Part shown: one piece after another, positions 23,656 to 31,569 of the stretch
Position numbering within the stretch: position 1 is the first letter of the stretch
Layout: each line of letters starts with the position of its first letter
Assembly (NCBI RefSeq): GCF_001552735.1
Contig: NZ_BCRT01000002.1
Location: 1-46,131 of the forward strand
DNA from: Sanguibacter suarezii NBRC 16159
GTDB lineage: Bacteria > Actinomycetota > Actinomycetes > Actinomycetales > Cellulomonadaceae
DNA length: 46,131 bases
Reading direction: 5' to 3'
Position numbers and translations under genes: made by a program
Notes under the pieces: model-generated
Told to the model about the DNA's origin: nothing
The model's database searches: none
Seen by the model: only the letters and a program-made list of their open reading frames with translations

Positions 23656-24317
23656 TCACCGAGGACTCCGTCCTCCTCCTCGACGGCCTCACCCGCCTGC
23701 TCGTGGCCGAGGGGCACACGGTCACCGGCCACCGCACGGCCGACGAGCTCGTCGCCGCCTTCGCCCACCTCACCCCGGACGAGCTGCCTGACGTCCTGGT
23801 CACCGACGTCCGGATGCCGCCCACGCACACCGACGAGGGCCTGCGGGCCGCCGTCCACCTGCGCAGCCTGCACCCCCGGCTGCCGGTGCTCGTGCTGTCC
23901 CAGTACGTCGAGCAGCGCTACGCCTCCGAGCTCTTCGCCGGAGACGTGCGCGCCCTCGGCTACGTCCTCAAGGACCGCGTGGCGGACGTCGACGACTTCC
24001 TCGACGCCCTGGGCCGGGTCGCCGCCGGCGGCACCGTGATCGACCCTGAGGTGGTCTCCCAGCTCCTCGCCCGCACCCGCGGTACCCAGCTGGACCGGCT
24101 GACGCCCCGCGAGCACGAGGTGCTCGCGCTCATGGCCGAGGGCCGCTCGAACGGTGCGATCGCCGAGCAGCTGTTCATCGGCACCGCCGCCGTCGAGAAG
24201 CACGTCACCTCGATCTTGACCAAGCTCGACCTGCCACCCGACTCCGACGACCACCGCCGCGTGCTCGCCGTCCTGCGCTGGCTCGAGCACACCCCCACCC
24301 AAGGAGACCGCTCGTGA
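23643..24317 (+). CDS. Response regulator, NarL/LuxR family
   Basis: 224 aa from GTG 23643, chosen because it yields the canonical RIVITEDSVLLLDGL start; a longer open frame upstream is the shadow of the kinase gene. Receiver domain with acidic pocket ED and phospho-acceptor D55 in VTDVRMPP, then Lys in YVLKDRV. C-terminal LuxR helix-turn-helix: LTPREHEVLALMAEGRSN, GTAAVEKHVTSILTKL. Its stop overlaps the start of the next gene as GTGA. Likely activates its own operon or envelope genes; no operator was identified. Confidence 0.94.
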   Translation: MRIVITEDSVLLLDGLTRLLVAEGHTVTGHRTADELVAAFAHLTPDELPDVLVTDVRMPPTHTDEGLRAAVHLRSLHPRLPVLVLSQYVEQRYASELFAGDVRALGYVLKDRVADVDDFLDALGRVAAGGTVIDPEVVSQLLARTRGTQLDRLTPREHEVLALMAEGRSNGAIAEQLFIGTAAVEKHVTSILTKLDLPPDSDDHRRVLAVLRWLEHTPTQGDRS

Positions 24318-25309
24318 GCGCCCTGGACGTCCACCCCTCCCCCGCCCAGCCCGCCCCCGGCGAGCCGACGCCGCCGCTCCCCACCGCGCGCGCACCACGC
24401 GGCCCGCGCTCTCGCGCCCTGCTGTGGGCCGGCGTCGGGCTCGGTGCGCTGGCCATCGCGCAGGTCACCTACCAGGGAGTGGACTGGCTGTCCGCGACCA
24501 CCTCGGTGTCCACGCAGGTCTACGCGAGCGCGCCGGTCGTCGAGCTGATCGCGGACGGCGACGTGACGGTCACCGGCACGAGCACGGACGCCGTGACGGT
24601 CGAGCGGAGGTCCCGCACCGGGCTCCAGGAGACGCGCTACACGGCCAGCGAGGCCGCGGACCTGGTGCGGGTCGAGCACACCTGCCCCCGGGTGTGGAGC
24701 AACGGCGTCTGCCAGGCGAAGCTCGCGGTCGAGCTGCCCCGTGGCACCACGGTCGTGGTCCGCTCCGCCGCCGGAGCCGTGCGCGCCGAGGGCGTGGTGG
24801 GCGACGTGGACCTGCGGACCTGGGACGGTGGCGTGACGGTGCTGCAGGCCGGAGGGTCGGTCGAGGCGCGGTCAGCCAGCGGGTCCATCGACGTCGACGG
24901 CGCAGGCGGGGAGGTCGTGGCGATCACCGGCGACGGCAGCGTCACGGTGCGCGCTGCCGGTGGCGCGGTCACGGCGACGTCGTCCAGCGGACGCGTGCTG
25001 GTCGACGGCGCCGGCGGGGACGTGAGCGCGCTCACCGGAGACGGCGCCGTGGAGGTCCGGACCGTGACCGGGTCGGCTGTGGCCAAGTCCTCGGCCGGCG
25101 GGGTGCGCGTGGGCGGGGTCACCGGGGACGTCTCGGCGATCTCCGGCGACGGGGAGGTCGTGGTGCGGGGCACCGGGACGCCCGTCGCCCTGCAGATCAG
25201 CACCGGCGACGGACGCTCCACGGTCGAGGCCCCCACGGACCCGGCGGCCTCCAGGACGGTGACGATCCGCTCGAGCAGCGGGGACGTGTCCTACCTCGGC
25301 GCGGAGTAG
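24314..25309 (+). CDS. Membrane-anchored DUF4097-like beta-repeat protein
   Basis: 331 aa. Residues 1-35 are Pro/Arg-rich, followed by one membrane segment (LLWAGVGLGALAIAQVTYQ, about 36-55). The remainder is outside the membrane: beta-strand repeats with recurring GDG/GSV/GGxV pattern (GSVEARSASGSIDVDG, GAVTATSSSGRVLVDG, GSAVAKSSAGGVRVGG), three units of about 37-40 residues, as expected of a right-handed beta-solenoid like DUF4097/LiaG-type proteins. A CxxxxxxxxC pair (CPRVWSNGVC) may form a disulfide. GTG start overlaps the regulator stop. Probably an accessory or output of this two-component system at the cell surface. Confidence 0.8.
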   Translation: MSALDVHPSPAQPAPGEPTPPLPTARAPRGPRSRALLWAGVGLGALAIAQVTYQGVDWLSATTSVSTQVYASAPVVELIADGDVTVTGTSTDAVTVERRSRTGLQETRYTASEAADLVRVEHTCPRVWSNGVCQAKLAVELPRGTTVVVRSAAGAVRAEGVVGDVDLRTWDGGVTVLQAGGSVEARSASGSIDVDGAGGEVVAITGDGSVTVRAAGGAVTATSSSGRVLVDGAGGDVSALTGDGAVEVRTVTGSAVAKSSAGGVRVGGVTGDVSAISGDGEVVVRGTGTPVALQISTGDGRSTVEAPTDPAASRTVTIRSSSGDVSYLGAE

Positions 25310-25317
25310 GTCGGGGG

Positions 25318-25352
25318 CTCTGACGGCGTCCTTGACATGTGGGGCGTCAGGG
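25318..25352. terminator. Weak hairpin between convergent genes
   Basis: CTGACG (25320-25325) and CGTCAG (25345-25350), extended by two outer pairs including one G-U, with a 19-nt loop. It sits between the DUF4097-like gene and the VOC gene. The long loop makes this a low-confidence call. Confidence 0.3.
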
Positions 25353-25355
25353 ACC

Positions 25356-25736
25356 TCAGGGATGCTCCGCACGGTCGGAGTCGCTGCGCAGCACGCAGAA
25401 CTCGTTCCCCTCGGGGTCGGCCAGGACGACCCACCCGGAGCCGTCGGGATTGCGGTAGTCGGAGACGTGCGTCGCGCCGATCCCGGTGAGCCGGGCGACC
25501 TCCTCCTCGCGCGAGGTCTCCGGGCGCAGGCACAGGTGGATCCGGTTCTTGATCGTCTTGGGCTCGGGGACCTGGTTGAAGTAGAGCACCGGCCCCTCGG
25601 GCAGCAGCACCTCGGTCTCCGCGTCACCCGGAGCGCACCCGGGGTCCACGGGCTGTCCGGTCACCCTGCTCCAGAACTGCGCCAAGCCATAGGCGTCCGC
25701 GCAGTCGATCGCCACGTTCTGCACCACTGAGACCAT
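25356..25736 (-). CDS. VOC (glyoxalase-like) family protein
   Basis: 126 aa from ATG 25736, chosen as the product begins at VSVVQNVAIDCADAYGLAQFW, the usual first strand and helix of glyoxalase-like domains; in-frame starts at 25754 and 25781 would add 6 or 15 residues. Other family features: GPVLYFNQVPEPKTIKNRIHLCL, TGIGATHVSD, and WVVLADPEGNEFCVL, where the last Glu is a usual metal ligand. Small cytoplasmic protein; substrate unknown, with roles from resistance to isomerisation in this superfamily. Confidence 0.82.
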   Translation of the reverse strand: MVSVVQNVAIDCADAYGLAQFWSRVTGQPVDPGCAPGDAETEVLLPEGPVLYFNQVPEPKTIKNRIHLCLRPETSREEEVARLTGIGATHVSDYRNPDGSGWVVLADPEGNEFCVLRSDSDRAEHP

Positions 25737-25826
25737 GTGCGGCCGGCCTTCCATGCTCGATGGGACGGTGGGCTGCGCCACCGCCAGCCACGGCTACCGG
25801 TGGCTGGCGGTGGCGTCAGCGCGGCG

Positions 25827-26396
25827 TCAGTACTTGGGGCCCTCGGGGGTGTCGTTCTGCTCCGGGGAGAAGGCGGAGTAGGGGTTCTGGCGCTGACCGG
25901 TCTCACCGGTGGGCTGGGTCGGGTATGCCTGCCCGGTGGCCCCGTAGCCCTGGTCAGCCGGGGCGTCGTAGCTCGGAGCTCCGTAGCCCTGGGGGGCGCT
26001 GTAGCTCTGGGGCGCGCTGTAGCCGCCGTAGCCCTGGTCAGCCTCGTAGCCCTGCGGGTAGCCCGACGCCGCGCCGGACCCGATCTGGTAGTTGCCGTAG
26101 GCGGGCAGCTGGGACCCGGGAGGGAACGGGCTGCCCGTGGCAGCCTCGAGCGCCCGGCGGGTGAGCTCGAGCTCGCGCTCGACCGGCCACGGCCGCAGCG
26201 CGAAGATGCAGAGCATGACCAGGTTGACGATGGGCACGAACATGATGAACACCCACGGCCACGGGTACCCGGAGCGAGCCACGATCTTGGCGTAGATGAA
26301 CACCCCGAAGGCGATCACGGCGAGGTAGACGGCGATGATGATGGGAACGAGGACGAACGATCCGTCCTCGGACGCTGCGAGCAGTTCTGGCTGCAT
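25827..26396 (-). CDS. Two-TM protein with Tyr/Gln/Pro/Gly-rich tail
   Basis: 189 aa. Two membrane segments near the N-terminus (FVLVPIIIAVYLAVIAFGVF, about residues 14-33, and PWPWVFIMFVPIVNLVMLC, about 45-63), then a charged helix (RPWPVERELELTRRALEAATG). From about residue 95 to the end is a low-complexity tail in which YG, YSAPQ and GYGA motifs recur. Such tails occur on actinobacterial envelope proteins, but no family could be named. No functional partner is evident in its neighbours. Confidence 0.75.
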   Translation of the reverse strand: MQPELLAASEDGSFVLVPIIIAVYLAVIAFGVFIYAKIVARSGYPWPWVFIMFVPIVNLVMLCIFALRPWPVERELELTRRALEAATGSPFPPGSQLPAYGNYQIGSGAASGYPQGYEADQGYGGYSAPQSYSAPQGYGAPSYDAPADQGYGATGQAYPTQPTGETGQRQNPYSAFSPEQNDTPEGPKY

Positions 26397-26662
26397 GGGG
26401 ACTCCTGAGGTCTGGGCGCCACCTGACGAGAGAGATGAACGTCAGGCGGTTCGCCCCACAAGATATCGGATCCAGCCCTTTGGGCGGGTCGGGCGAGAAC
26501 ATCCGGACTGCCGCCGGACGCACCGGCGGACCTCGTGGCCCGCAGGACGGCCGATACCTGATTGAATGTTCAATGAGATAGGCCCGCGTCCGCCCTCCCT
26601 ACGCCTACCCCGTCCCGCTCCCTCGCCCTGCCCCGCACTCGCCAGCAAGGAACACTGCACTC
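26397..26662. other. Divergent intergenic region with palindrome
   Basis: 266 bp between the tailed membrane protein gene and the flavin oxidoreductase gene. The only clear element is the perfect dyad ATTGAA-TG-TTCAAT at 26561-26574, 89 bp before the ATG at 26663, in an AT-rich island inside GC-rich DNA. Confidence 0.5.
26561..26574. promoter_or_regulatory. Palindrome ATTGAATGTTCAAT upstream of the flavin oxidoreductase gene
   Basis: Perfect 6-bp arms with a 2-bp centre, the compact form often bound by TetR-type repressors. It lies between divergent genes; no regulator gene is adjacent. Confidence 0.45.
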
Positions 26663-28282
26663 ATGACTGACTACGGCCACGACCTGCTCTTCGGCACGTT
26701 CCTCACGCCTGCGGCGGCCCAGCCGCAGGCCGCAGTCGCGCTCGCCCAGGTCTCCGAGCAGGCCGGGCTGGACCTCGCCACCTTCCAGGACCATCCCTAC
26801 CAGCCGGCGTTCCTGGACTCCTGGACCCTGCTGTCCTATGTCGCAGCCAGCACCGAGCGGATCCGGCTCAGCCTCAACGTCGCCAACCTGCCCCTGCGCC
26901 AGCCCGCGGTCCTGGCTCGCTCGGCGGCCAGCCTCGACCTGCTCACCGGTGGGCGGGTCGAGCTCGGCCTCGGCTCGGGGGCGTTCTGGGACGCCATCGA
27001 GGCCATGGGCGCGGCGCGGCTGACACCCGGGCAGGGCGTGCAGGCCCTCACCGAGGCGATCACCATCATCCGCGGCATCTGGGCCGCCGACGACCGCAGC
27101 GCCCTGCGGGTGGCCGGCGACTTCCACCGCGTCGACGGCGCCAAGCGCGGCCCCGCCCCGGCCCACGACATCGGCATCTGGCTCGGCGCCTACAAGCCCC
27201 GGATGCTCGCCCTCACCGGCCGCACCGCCGACGGCTGGCTGCCGTCCATGGGCTACCTCAAGCCCGGCGACCTCACGCGAGGCAACGCCGCGATCGACGC
27301 CGCCGCCACCGACGCTGGCCGCTCCCCGGCAGCCGTGCGGCGCCTGCTCAACATCAACGGCTCCTTCGCCGCGCGCTCCGGCGGGCCGCTGCAGGGGCCG
27401 GTCAGCCAGTGGGTCGACGAGCTCACCGCGATGGTGCTGACCGAGGGGATGAGCGCCTTCATCCTGGGCACCGACGACCCTGCCGACATCCAGCGCTTCG
27501 GCGAGGAGGTTGCCCCCGCGGTCCGTGAGGCCGTGGCCACCGAACGCGAGGCCGCCCTCCAGCGCGCCGCAGCCCCGTCGACGATCGACGTCGCAGACGT
27601 CGCAGCAGTCGCCCCTGCGGGCGAGCCGCACGCCGCGAGCGCGTCACCCGCTGCCGCAGCCGCAGCAGCCTCCCGCCTGGGCCTGTCCCCCACGCCCGAC
27701 GACGGCCGCCGCCTGAGCAGCCAGCGTCCCTTCGACGAGGCGACCCGCCCGCACTACACCCCGCCCACCCCGGACGTGACCTACACCGACCAGGGACGCG
27801 CCGTCGGGCAGCACCTCATCGATGTGCACGACGCGCTGCGCGCGGAGCTGGACACGCTGCTGGACGTCGTCGGGCAGGTGGTGGCCGGGGTGCGCAGCGT
27901 GGGCAGCGCGCGCTCGGAGATCAACAAGATGACCATGCGGCAGAACAGCTGGACGCTGGGCGCCTACTGCGCGGCGTACTGCACCACCGTGACCGGGCAC
28001 CACAGCCTTGAGGACACCGCGATCTTCCCGCACCTGGCATCCTCAGACGAGGCCCTCGAGCCGGTCATCGACCGGCTCACCGCCGAGCACCACACCATCC
28101 ACGAGGTGCTCGAGGGCGTAGACAAGGCGCTCATCGCCCTGGCGGCCGACCCGTCACGCATCGACGAGGTCCAGGAGGCCGTCCACGTGCTGGCCGACAC
28201 CCTGCTCTCGCACCTGTCCTACGAGGAGATCGAGCTCGTCGAGCCGCTCGCCCGGCTCGGGTTCTACCCGGGACAGGTGTAA
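26663..28282 (+). CDS. Luciferase-like flavin oxidoreductase fused to a hemerythrin domain
   Basis: 539 aa. Residues 1-295 form a luciferase-like TIM barrel (GLDLATFQDHPYQPAFLDSW, RIRLSLNVANLPLRQPAVLA, GGRVELGLGSGAFWDAIEAMG, IGIWLGAYKPRMLALTG), expected to bind FMN or F420. A roughly 90-residue Ala/Pro-rich linker follows. Residues 385-530 form a hemerythrin-like four-helix bundle with probable di-iron ligands in VHDALRAELD, HHSLEDTAIFPHL, AEHHTIHEVLE and HLSYEEIELVEPL. The two halves join an O2/NO-binding di-iron module to a flavoenzyme. RBS AAGGA is 12 nt before ATG. Standalone gene with its own regulatory palindrome upstream. Role in NO or O2 sensing or detoxification is inference. Confidence 0.85.
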   Translation: MTDYGHDLLFGTFLTPAAAQPQAAVALAQVSEQAGLDLATFQDHPYQPAFLDSWTLLSYVAASTERIRLSLNVANLPLRQPAVLARSAASLDLLTGGRVELGLGSGAFWDAIEAMGAARLTPGQGVQALTEAITIIRGIWAADDRSALRVAGDFHRVDGAKRGPAPAHDIGIWLGAYKPRMLALTGRTADGWLPSMGYLKPGDLTRGNAAIDAAATDAGRSPAAVRRLLNINGSFAARSGGPLQGPVSQWVDELTAMVLTEGMSAFILGTDDPADIQRFGEEVAPAVREAVATEREAALQRAAAPSTIDVADVAAVAPAGEPHAASASPAAAAAAASRLGLSPTPDDGRRLSSQRPFDEATRPHYTPPTPDVTYTDQGRAVGQHLIDVHDALRAELDTLLDVVGQVVAGVRSVGSARSEINKMTMRQNSWTLGAYCAAYCTTVTGHHSLEDTAIFPHLASSDEALEPVIDRLTAEHHTIHEVLEGVDKALIALAADPSRIDEVQEAVHVLADTLLSHLSYEEIELVEPLARLGFYPGQV

Positions 28283-28313
28283 CGCTCGCGTCAGCTGACC
28301 CGCCCGGCGCCTG

Positions 28314-28370
28314 CTGTCCTGCCCAGCGCCACTCGTCCTGGTCAGCGCCGGTCGTCCTGGTCAGCGCCAG
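28314..28370. repeat. Three tandem 19-bp repeats
   Basis: Units at 28314, 28333 and 28352. The last two are nearly identical (TCGTCCTGGTCAGCGCCrG); the first is diverged. The array bridges the gap between convergent genes, and its last unit covers the stop codon of the aminotransferase gene. Confidence 0.8.
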
Positions 28371-29473
28371 CCGGCGGCGATCTTGACGAACAGGTCGGTC
28401 GCCTCCGGCTCGCCGACGCTCACCCGCATGCCCTCACCGGCGAAGGGACGCACGATGACCCCGGCTGCGGTCGCCTCAGCGGCACGTGCCGCGGTCCGCG
28501 CGCCGAGCTCCAACCAGAGGAAGTTCGCCTGGGCGTCGGGGACGTCCCAGCCCTGCTCGCGCAGTGCGGCGGCCATCCGCGCACGCTCGGCGACGATCGT
28601 CTCGACCCGCGCGAGCAGCTCGGTCTTGGCGCGCAGCGAGGCGACCGCGGCCCGCTGAGCGATGTGGGAGACGCCGAAGGGCGTGGTCGCGGACCGGATC
28701 CCGGCGGCCAGGCGCGGCCGGGCGACGGCGTACCCCACCCGCAGGCCCGCCAGGCCGTAGGCCTTGGAGAAGGTCCGCAGCACGACGACGTTGGGGTGGT
28801 CGGCGAGCGCGGCCAGGCCGTCGACGGGGTCATCCATGCGGACGAACTCCAGGTAGGCCTCGTCCACGATGACCAGCACGTCCGTGGGGACCTGGGCGAG
28901 GAACTCCTCGAGGGCGGTGTGCGTGATCGCCGAACCGGTCGGGTTGTTGGGGGTGCACACCATGACCACCCGGGTGCGGTCGGTGACAGCCGCCGCCATC
29001 GCGGGCAGGTCGAGCCCGCCCGCTGCCGCCAACGGGACCGGCACCGACGTGCCACCGGCCACGGACACCACGATCGGGTAGGCCTCGAAGGACCGCCACG
29101 GGTAGACCACCTCGTCACCGGCGTCGACGACGGCCTCGAGGATGTGGGCCAGGACGGCGACCGACCCATTCCCCACCACGACCTGCTCCGGGGTGATGGG
29201 TCCGTCAGCCGCGAGCGCCTCGAGGCTCAGCCCCGCGGTCAGGTCCGCAGCGAGGGCCTCGGTCAGCTCGGTCGCGAACATGTCCGGGTAGCGGTTCACG
29301 TCCGACGCCGCGTCGATGATCGCGGCCTGGACCGAAGGCAGCGGTGGGAAGTGGTTCTCGTTGGAGGACAGCTTGAACGCCGCCGCACCGACGGGCACGC
29401 GGGCACCGGGGACGTAGGCGGGCAGGGCGCTGATGGCGGGGCGGAGGGGGACGCGAGGAGTCACGTACCTCAT
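28361..29473 (-). CDS. pat: Aromatic/histidinol-phosphate aminotransferase (Pat/HisC type)
   Basis: 370 aa, fold-type I PLP aminotransferase. PLP lysine K237 in RTFSKAYGLAGLRVGY; NPTG-type motif CTPNNPTG; substrate Arg near the C-terminus in EGMRVSVGEPEA. The combination VGNGSVAVLAHIL, YPWRSFEAYP and QANFLWLELG resembles mycobacterial and corynebacterial Pat, which transaminates phenylpyruvate and other aromatic 2-oxoacids, rather than the his-operon HisC. No his genes are nearby, in keeping with Pat. HisC activity cannot be excluded, as the families overlap. Three 19-bp repeats abut its 3' end. Confidence 0.85.
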   Translation of the reverse strand: MRYVTPRVPLRPAISALPAYVPGARVPVGAAAFKLSSNENHFPPLPSVQAAIIDAASDVNRYPDMFATELTEALAADLTAGLSLEALAADGPITPEQVVVGNGSVAVLAHILEAVVDAGDEVVYPWRSFEAYPIVVSVAGGTSVPVPLAAAGGLDLPAMAAAVTDRTRVVMVCTPNNPTGSAITHTALEEFLAQVPTDVLVIVDEAYLEFVRMDDPVDGLAALADHPNVVVLRTFSKAYGLAGLRVGYAVARPRLAAGIRSATTPFGVSHIAQRAAVASLRAKTELLARVETIVAERARMAAALREQGWDVPDAQANFLWLELGARTAARAAEATAAGVIVRPFAGEGMRVSVGEPEATDLFVKIAAGWR

Positions 29474-29511
29474 ACTCCCACCTCCTGCCCACCCTCGGCA
29501 GGCATCAGTGG

Positions 29512-29517
29512 CAGGAT
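29512..29517 (+). promoter_or_regulatory. Possible leaderless -10 for the 29524 gene
   Basis: CAGGAT ends 7 nt before the ATG at 29524, and no RBS precedes this ATG. Weak match to TAnnnT. Confidence 0.3.
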
Positions 29518-29523
29518 CACTCC

Positions 29524-29916
29524 ATGAGCTTCGTGATCCGAGTCATCGTCAATGCCGTGGCCATCTGGCTGACCACGCTGCTGCTGGGCAGCCACTTCGA
29601 GGTCGTCGGAGGTGAGGGCACCGGAGGGCGCATCGTCGTCTTCGCGGTGGTGGCCCTGATCTTCGGGGTGATCAACGCCTTCGTCAAGCCGATCGTCCAG
29701 CTCTTGTCGCTGCCGCTCTACATCATCACCCTGGGCTTGTTCACCCTCGTGGTGAACGCCCTGATGATCCTGCTGACCGCATGGATCACCGAGGCTGCGG
29801 ACTGGGGGCTGCGGGTCAACGGCTTCTGGTGGGCGGTCCTGGCGGCCCTGCTCATCTCCTTCTTCTCCATGATCATCTCGGTCATCGTGCCCGGTGGGCG
29901 CAAGCAGTCCCGCTGA
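29524..29916 (+). CDS. Four-TM phage-holin-superfamily-IV-like membrane protein
   Basis: 130 aa, nearly all hydrophobic, with four membrane segments. Matches the YvlD / PF04020 pattern: VNAVAIWLTTLLL, VALIFGVINAFVKPIVQLLSLPLYIITLGLFTLVVNALMI in part, and WWAVLAALLISFFSMIISVIV. The motif NAFVKP followed by LPLYIITLGLF is characteristic. These proteins are widespread and chromosomal in actinobacteria; despite the holin label there is no phage gene nearby. The function is not established. Confidence 0.88.
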   Translation: MSFVIRVIVNAVAIWLTTLLLGSHFEVVGGEGTGGRIVVFAVVALIFGVINAFVKPIVQLLSLPLYIITLGLFTLVVNALMILLTAWITEAADWGLRVNGFWWAVLAALLISFFSMIISVIVPGGRKQSR

Positions 29917-29973
29917 CTCGCACGCGGCGCGCCTGACCTGCGCGCAGCCCCGCCGGGCCCGCGGCGAGGATGC

Positions 29974-31569
29974 TCACCTGTCCCCGACGATCGCGACTGC
30001 GGCGTCATACCGCCGGGTCATCTCCGCCCAGTCCGGCGACCCGTCCGCCGCGGTGGGCGGCGCCGGCACGGTCAGGGCCGGTGGCGGCGGCGGCGCAGGC
30101 AGGCAGACCGGTGGTGGGACCGGCGTCGGGCCGGGCGAGAAGCGCGTGATGACCACCTCCGTGGGCGGAAGGCTCACCTGCCGGCCGGCGTCCGGGACGC
30201 CGGCGCCGAGCATGACCGCCGTCGGTGCCGCGAGCACCTCGGTCTGCTGCTGCACGGCTGCGGCCACCCCAGGCAGGTCTTGGTCCAGCGCGGACCCCAG
30301 GACGGCGGCGTGCGTGTCCAGGGAGTGCGCGCCGGCGCCCGTGGGGCCAGCGCCGAAGGCCCCGGGCAGCTCCGCGTCGATGGTCACCCGTTCCGGGGAG
30401 TCCGGGGGCGCAGCTCCCGCCAGGCTCGAGACCACCTCGTCCTGGTTCTGGACGCTGAGCATCGGCACCGGTGTGCTGGGGACGATCGCGGCGACCGGCG
30501 AGCCGAAGGTCGCCACGCTGCGCACGTCGTAGCGACGCCGGAAGGTCGGGTCGGCAGCCAAGGACGCCGCGACGGTGCCGCCCTGGCTGTGCCCGTAGAT
30601 CCCGACCACCCCGCCCACCGGGATGCCTGCCTGCACCATGGCGGACTCGACGAACGCCATGCCGTCAGAGCGTTGCCCCTGCGCCAGGAGGAGGTTGTTC
30701 TCGGCGCTGAAAGGGCTGGTGGACCCCACGGTGAGGTCGTCGGTCCCACGGACGAAGACAGCCCAGGTGACGCTGCCGTCACCGTGGGTGACCTGCTGGA
30801 CCTCGACGGTCTCGTCCGGCAGCGCCGCGATCTGCGCCATCGCCCCCGGCACCGTGGTGACCGGAGCACCCGAGGTCCGGCTCTCGGTGAGGTGGCCCGG
30901 CCGCAGGTCCCTCGCCGTGCCCGGGCGCGCTCCGGGCAGGTGCTGCCTGGTCATCGGGACCGTCCACGCGCCGTAACCCGCGGCGCCGAGACGCAGCAGC
31001 CCGGCCGCATCCGCGGTCTGGGGCGGACGCAGGAAGTTGCGCCCCAGGTTGTACTTGCCGAGCCCCGCCCCGAAGCCCGCCACGAGCCGTTCCCGAGCGG
31101 ACCCGCCGGTGGCGCTGAGCGCGCCGAACAGCGCCGTGCGCCCCACCATCACCGGGTTGAGGTCCCAGCCGTCGACCGTGCGCGCGGTGGCCCACAGCCC
31201 GTCGAGCAGGCCCTGCTCGGCGGCGTCGAGCACCTGTGCCGCGCTGCGGGTGCTCTGGTCGAGGCTGTGGAGCAGGCTCACCTGGGCGGCCAGCGCGGCG
31301 TCGAGCAGGTGGGCGGCCTCGATGGCGCTGCGCAGGTGGACGCCGCGGACCGGGTCACGCGCGGGCGAGGGGTCCAGGCAGTGCTGGGCGTAGGCCGTCT
31401 GGGTGGCCGCGGCCAGGACGGCGCAGCGACGGCGGGCGTCGTCGAGGTGGGTGGCGGCTGCCGCGACCAGGGCCGCTGACGTAGCGATGTCGGCTGTGTT
31501 CGCGGCCTGGCCGCCGGCGCCACCGGTGACGGTGATGCGGATGGGCGGCTGGGGCGGGTCCTGGCTCAT
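29974..31569 (-). CDS. Alpha/beta hydrolase with helical N-terminal domain, partner of a WXG100-like protein
   Basis: 531 aa from ATG 31569 (GTG one codon upstream is possible). Residues 1-150 are helical and Ala-rich, of the kind seen ahead of actinobacterial DUF1023-like hydrolases. The hydrolase core has the nucleophile elbow GHSQGG within GVVGIYGHSQGGTVAASLA, with SVATFGSPVA after it, a likely acid Asp in QNQDEVVSSL and a likely catalytic His in AGAHSLDTHAAVLG. The last 70 residues are Pro-rich then helical. No signal peptide is evident. Its ATG overlaps the stop of the upstream WXG100-like gene. A lipase/esterase or secreted effector is plausible; substrate unknown. Confidence 0.78.
   Translation of the reverse strand: MSQDPPQPPIRITVTGGAGGQAANTADIATSAALVAAAATHLDDARRRCAVLAAATQTAYAQHCLDPSPARDPVRGVHLRSAIEAAHLLDAALAAQVSLLHSLDQSTRSAAQVLDAAEQGLLDGLWATARTVDGWDLNPVMVGRTALFGALSATGGSARERLVAGFGAGLGKYNLGRNFLRPPQTADAAGLLRLGAAGYGAWTVPMTRQHLPGARPGTARDLRPGHLTESRTSGAPVTTVPGAMAQIAALPDETVEVQQVTHGDGSVTWAVFVRGTDDLTVGSTSPFSAENNLLLAQGQRSDGMAFVESAMVQAGIPVGGVVGIYGHSQGGTVAASLAADPTFRRRYDVRSVATFGSPVAAIVPSTPVPMLSVQNQDEVVSSLAGAAPPDSPERVTIDAELPGAFGAGPTGAGAHSLDTHAAVLGSALDQDLPGVAAAVQQQTEVLAAPTAVMLGAGVPDAGRQVSLPPTEVVITRFSPGPTPVPPPVCLPAPPPPPALTVPAPPTAADGSPDWAEMTRRYDAAVAIVGDR

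Noticed and set aside
28314-28370. 19-bp repeats as a possible CRISPR
   Set aside because: The units are contiguous without unique spacers and no cas gene is present.
29524-29916. Holin-like gene as prophage remnant
   Set aside because: This family is chromosomal and common in actinobacteria; no integrase, att site or other phage gene was seen.
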